Assembly: GCA_003529325.1 (NCBI GenBank)
Contig: DPVW01000078.1
Span: 1 to 11,536 of the forward strand
Length of the DNA: 11,536 nt
Direction: 5' to 3'
Origin: Candidatus Latescibacterota bacterium
GTDB lineage: Bacteria > Latescibacterota > UBA2968 > UBA8231
Of the stretch, positions 7,772 through 11,536 are shown piece after piece. The stretch's first letter is position 1. Every line of letters starts with the position of its first letter. A program made the translations under genes and the position numbers. The notes beneath the pieces are model-generated. The model saw only the letters and a list, made by a program, of their open reading frames with translations. It was not told where the DNA came from and did no database searches.

Positions 7772-8908
7772 TCAGGAATTGAAGATCTCCTGCAGACGGC
7801 TGGCGATGATCTCTGCTTCTCCATCCTGCAGTGTCTGAGGGCCTACCGTCAGGGATGTGTCAGACGCCGACGCCATGATGGATGGTTGGCCTGTCGCGAG
7901 GGCCTTGTTGACGTCGCCAGCGCTGTGGGGTGAAGAGTCGGCGAAGCGCAGGTGCACGAGTGGACTGGCCGGTGGGAAGCGGTTTGTGTAGGCCGCCGTG
8001 TATTCGGCATGGACACCGGCAATGTTGTCTGCAACAGCTCCCACGACCTGGCAGCGACGCTCCCACTCGGCAACGGTTTCTGTTTCGTCCGCCTCCATGA
8101 AGAGTTCGACGGCGCGCAGCAGGCCCATGATTTCTTCCTTGCCCACCTTTTGCGCTCGTCCTACGCCGGAGAAGGGGTTGCTGTTTTTTGCTGCCGCCTC
8201 TACCAGGTCCGGGTGCCCCAGGATGAGGCCACTCGACTGTGGACCGAAAAGACCCTTGCCGCCACTGAAAACGACGAGGTCGGCACCGACGATAGTCGCC
8301 AGGTCGGTGAGATTCGACTTCGGCGGCAACTGCGCGGCGGCATCGACAATGACGGGCACGTTCTGTTCATGTGCCAGAGCGATGACCTGGCGCAGTTGTT
8401 CCAACGGCTGGCTACCGAGAAAGAACACGATTCCGGCGGTGCGCTCGCTGATGGCAGCACGATAGTCGTCCGGCGTCACCGCCTCTTTCGAGCCCACCAT
8501 GACCAACTCACCCCCACAGACACGAAACCCCTGGTGCACGTAGAAGTGGCTGTCCACGAGGCTGATGATGAACTGATTCGGGCGATCACCCGTGTCCGGA
8601 AGTGCAGCGATGGCTTCTGCATCGATGCCGGTGAGACAGGCCGCGCCTGACAGCAACATGCCACTTGCCGCACCGGCGCAGACGAAGGCCGCCGGCACCC
8701 CGGTGAGTTCAGCGATTCGTGCGCCGACTTTCTGGTGCAGTTCGCCGAGAGGCACAAACGATCGAGCGGCCTCGGCCATCGCTTCCACGACCTGAGGCGG
8801 CATCACGGAGCCCCCAAGGGTGGTGATCGTTCCGCGCGCATTGATGAACGTGGGAACGCCGATTCTTGCGTAGATTGGGTTGGCTGTCGGATCGGCGGTT
8901 GCGCTCAT
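7772..8908 (-). CDS. SelA-like PLP-dependent enzyme (aminotransferase-like fold), substrate unknown
   Basis: A 378-residue fold-type I PLP enzyme of the SelA/DgaE-like group. It begins YARIGVPTFINARGTITTLGG, the conserved N-terminal stretch of SelA-like proteins. Asp189 in VIVDAAAQLPP should hold the PLP pyridine nitrogen, and Lys218 in FSGGKGLFGPQSSG is the Schiff-base lysine. It lacks the extra N-terminal domain of true selenocysteine synthase (usually about 450-470 residues). No selC, selB or selD is visible, so it is unlikely to make Sec-tRNA. Stand-alone homologues include D-glucosaminate-6-phosphate ammonia-lyase and many uncharacterised proteins, so a lyase or aminotransferase acting on an amino sugar or amino acid is possible. 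The ATG at 8908 has GAGG upstream on the minus strand at a spacing of about ten. It converges on the dehydrogenase with a 33 bp gap. Confidence 0.88.
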   Translation of the reverse strand: MSATADPTANPIYARIGVPTFINARGTITTLGGSVMPPQVVEAMAEAARSFVPLGELHQKVGARIAELTGVPAAFVCAGAASGMLLSGAACLTGIDAEAIAALPDTGDRPNQFIISLVDSHFYVHQGFRVCGGELVMVGSKEAVTPDDYRAAISERTAGIVFFLGSQPLEQLRQVIALAHEQNVPVIVDAAAQLPPKSNLTDLATIVGADLVVFSGGKGLFGPQSSGLILGHPDLVEAAAKNSNPFSGVGRAQKVGKEEIMGLLRAVELFMEADETETVAEWERRCQVVGAVADNIAGVHAEYTAAYTNRFPPASPLVHLRFADSSPHSAGDVNKALATGQPSIMASASDTSLTVGPQTLQDGEAEIIASRLQEIFNS

Positions 8909-8948
8909 CTGCTGGTTTCCTCGGCACGGGTAGATTGATGGCAGCTGG

Positions 8949-8980
8949 TTGACAGTACTTTATCGAGGAAGAGTACGTTA
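8949..8980 (+). promoter_or_regulatory. Possible promoter upstream of the FliN-like gene, with imperfect palindrome
   Basis: TTGACA at 8949-8954 is a perfect sigma70-type -35. The best -10 candidates downstream (AGTACG after 17 bases, TACGTT at 8974-8979 after 19) are weak. GTACT (8955-8959) and AGTAC (8972-8976) form a short imperfect palindrome between the boxes that could be an operator. On the opposite strand GATAAA could be a -10 for the divergent SelA-like gene. Inference from short motifs only. Confidence 0.3.
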
Positions 8981-9006
8981 GCCGTCCCACTCATCCAAGG
9001 TCGCAG

Positions 9007-9267
9007 ATGGCAGAGGAACACTCCAGAAGCACGACACGACAGAATCTTCCATCTCCGTCAACGTCGGGATTACTGTCGGGGTTGAGTGGTGTGAAGGTAC
9101 GGGTCACAGCCATGCTCGGTGGCACGGAAATCACTTTCGACGAGGCTGTCGGACTGGATCCGGACACGCTGCTGGCCGTGGATCGCGGCAAGGATGATCC
9201 AGTCGATCTCTGCGTGAATGGTGACGTCGTTGTGCGTGGCAAGTTGGTCGTGGTAGGGGATACATAA
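9007..9267 (+). CDS. Small FliN-like protein (SpoA/flagellar C-ring domain), apparently frameshifted at its C-terminus
   Basis: An 86-residue ORF with AAGG six bases before the ATG. Residues 1-26 are polar and low-complexity. Residues 28-86 match the SpoA domain of FliN, the flagellar motor-switch and type III secretion C-ring protein: VKVRVTAMLGGTEITFDEAV, then LDPDTLLAVDRGKDDPVDL, VNGDVVVRGKLVVVGD. FliN normally continues with a strand like NFGVRITEI, but here the frame stops right after GDT. Skipping one base at 9262 gives HNGVQLLRV in the +1 frame, which fits the missing strand and runs on to a stop at 9332-9334 (about 108 residues in total). This suggests a one-base insertion, a sequencing error or programmed frameshifting. 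No other flagellar genes are nearby. The SpoA resemblance is my reading from memory of the family, and the motor role is inference. Confidence 0.68.
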   Translation: MAEEHSRSTTRQNLPSPSTSGLLSGLSGVKVRVTAMLGGTEITFDEAVGLDPDTLLAVDRGKDDPVDLCVNGDVVVRGKLVVVGDT

Positions 9268-9445
9268 TGGAGTGCAACTCTTGCGAGTTTGCGCGCAGAG
9301 CGTCTGGTACCTCGTTGGGTTCCCCTCACAGTAACCGGTAAACCGCGGACATCAGCCGGGCGCAAACTCTGTCGCGGTGAATCGGCCTTTGCGCCGTGAA
9401 CGGACGCCCCTTCGAGACGATTCAGGAGGGCTTGTAGAACGAGAA
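9268..9445. other. Non-coding gap with a 10-bp inverted repeat and a competing pairing
   Basis: No convincing gene is seen apart from the possible +1-frame tail of the FliN-like gene up to 9334. GAGTTTGCGC (9285-9294) and its exact reverse complement GCGCAAACTC (9360-9369) flank 65 bases. An overlapping alternative pairs CGCGCAGAG (9292-9300) with CTCTGTCGCG (9367-9376), with one bulged T. The two hairpins share bases and exclude each other. This could be a structured 3' region of the upstream transcript or a small RNA. Function unknown. Confidence 0.35.
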
Positions 9446-9477
9446 AGAGGGTGGGCACCTTGCGGTGTCCACCCTCT
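9446..9477 (-). terminator. Rho-independent terminator of groES-groEL
   Basis: AGAGGGTGGGCACC (9446-9459), a TTGC loop and GGTGTCCACCCTCT (9464-9477) form a 14-bp stem with a single G-T pair and a four-base loop. On the minus strand the stem is followed by the T-rich TTCTCGTTCT. It lies 81 bases beyond the groEL stop. On the plus strand the following sequence is less T-rich, so it mainly serves groEL but may also block transcription from the FliN-like side. Confidence 0.8.
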
Positions 9478-9558
9478 CTGTGTTGTGCCGGCGACGGGTT
9501 GGTCGCTCAAACGCTGTGGTTCTGTATAGGCGTTGGAGCGAGTCTTCGTCCCGAATAT

Positions 9559-11202
<1,644 letters not shown>

Positions 11203-11499
11203 TTACGAAATGACGGCGAGGATCTCTTCCTCGCGCAGGATCAGATGCTCCTCACCGTCGAGCTTGACTTCGGTGCCGGAGTACTTCCCGATCAGAACTT
11301 TGTCACCCTTCTTTACCTCGAGAGCGACGCGCTTGCCCTCATCGATGCGACCAGGACCGACGGCGACGACCTTGGCCTCCTGGGGCTTTTCCTTGGCGGT
11401 GTCAGGAATGATGATTCCACCGACCTTCTGTTCTCCCTCGTCGTCGAGCCGCAATACGAGCACGCGGTCGGCAAGAGGTTGGATCTTGGACTTGGCCAT
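11203..11499 (-). CDS. groES: Co-chaperonin GroES (10 kDa, Hsp10)
   Basis: Heptameric lid of the GroEL chamber. The 98-residue product from ATG 11499 matches the usual 94-104. It begins with the core strand [20 protein letters not shown] and carries the mobile-loop [20 protein letters not shown], whose hydrophobic GIII-type patch binds Gro[22 protein letters not shown] and the ending ILAVIS are also typical. A GTG at 11502 could add one Met, but AAAGGAG sits seven bases before the ATG at 11499, so I use the ATG. It is the first gene of the groES-groEL operon reading left. Only 37 bp of upstream DNA is present, with no CIRCE (TTAGCACTC...GAGTGCTAA) element in it, so heat-shock control cannot be judged. 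Confidence 0.99.
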   Translation of the reverse strand: MAKSKIQPLADRVLVLRLDDEGEQKVGGIIIPDTAKEKPQEAKVVAVGPGRIDEGKRVALEVKKGDKVLIGKYSGTEVKLDGEEHLILREEEILAVIS

Positions 11500-11506
11500 C
11501 ACTTAA

Positions 11507-11513
11507 CTCCTTT
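11507..11513 (-). promoter_or_regulatory. Shine-Dalgarno sequence of groES
   Basis: The minus strand reads AAAGGAG, a strong anti-16S match, seven bases before the ATG at 11499 and only four before the alternative GTG at 11502. It decides the groES start and marks a well-translated operon. Confidence 0.7.
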
Positions 11514-11536
11514 GGTGTGATGTAGGTGTGGTGAAT

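Noticed and set aside
9311..9345. tRNA T-arm-like GGGTTCCCC sequence
   Set aside because: No acceptor, D-arm or anticodon pairing could be assembled around it, so it is not a tRNA.
8991..9458. 155-codon minus-strand frame across the FliN-like gene and the gap
   Set aside because: Ser/Thr/Pro/Arg-rich translation without recognisable motifs. It covers the FliN-like gene on the opposite strand and starts inside the groEL terminator.
11503..11536. CIRCE heat-shock operator upstream of groES
   Set aside because: No TTAGCACTC or GAGTGCTAA half-site is present in the 34-37 bases available. The operator, if any, would be off the window.

Overview
This looks like a chromosomal segment of a GC-rich, free-living Gram-negative-type bacterium known mainly from environmental genomes. 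The best guess at lineage is the broad FCB/Latescibacterota-like or Poribacteria-like range. That guess rests on a very large secreted S8 protease with FG-GAP repeats and a C-terminal FlgD-Ig/type-IX-like tail, a Gfo/Idh/MocA dehydrogenase, a stand-alone SelA-like PLP enzyme, and an ordinary groES-groEL operon. It is inference only: the window has no rRNA or other decisive marker.

Left part (1-2557). Reading leftward, queE (7-carboxy-7-deazaguanine synthase, a radical SAM enzyme) is translationally coupled to an ABC-importer ATPase. The ATPase overlaps an importer permease of the NitT/TauT (SsuBC/TauBC/ThiXZ-like) type, which runs off the left edge. Across a divergent intergenic region of about 190 bp, folE (GTP cyclohydrolase I) reads rightward. 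FolE makes the pterin that feeds QueD, QueE and QueC, so this end is plausibly a 7-deazaguanine/queuosine-precursor locus with a physically linked importer of unknown substrate.

Middle (2572-8908). A 1359-residue secreted subtilisin-like protease starts 14 bp after folE. It has a prodomain, a complete D/H/N/S catalytic set, Ig-like modules, seven DxDxDG FG-GAP repeats probably forming a seven-bladed propeller, a fibronectin-III-like module, two further Ig-like modules and a C-terminal sorting-type domain. A Gfo/Idh/MocA dehydrogenase follows on the same strand. It converges on a SelA-like PLP enzyme on the minus strand, with a 33 bp gap and no clear terminator.

Right part (9007-11536). A small FliN-like (SpoA-domain) ORF reads rightward behind a consensus -35 box. 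Its family C-terminus appears to continue in the +1 frame, which suggests a frameshift. The following non-coding gap holds a 10-bp perfect inverted repeat with a competing fold, then a strong hairpin terminator for groEL. groES and groEL read leftward, with groES near the right edge. No mobile elements, CRISPR arrays, tRNAs or rRNAs were recognised.
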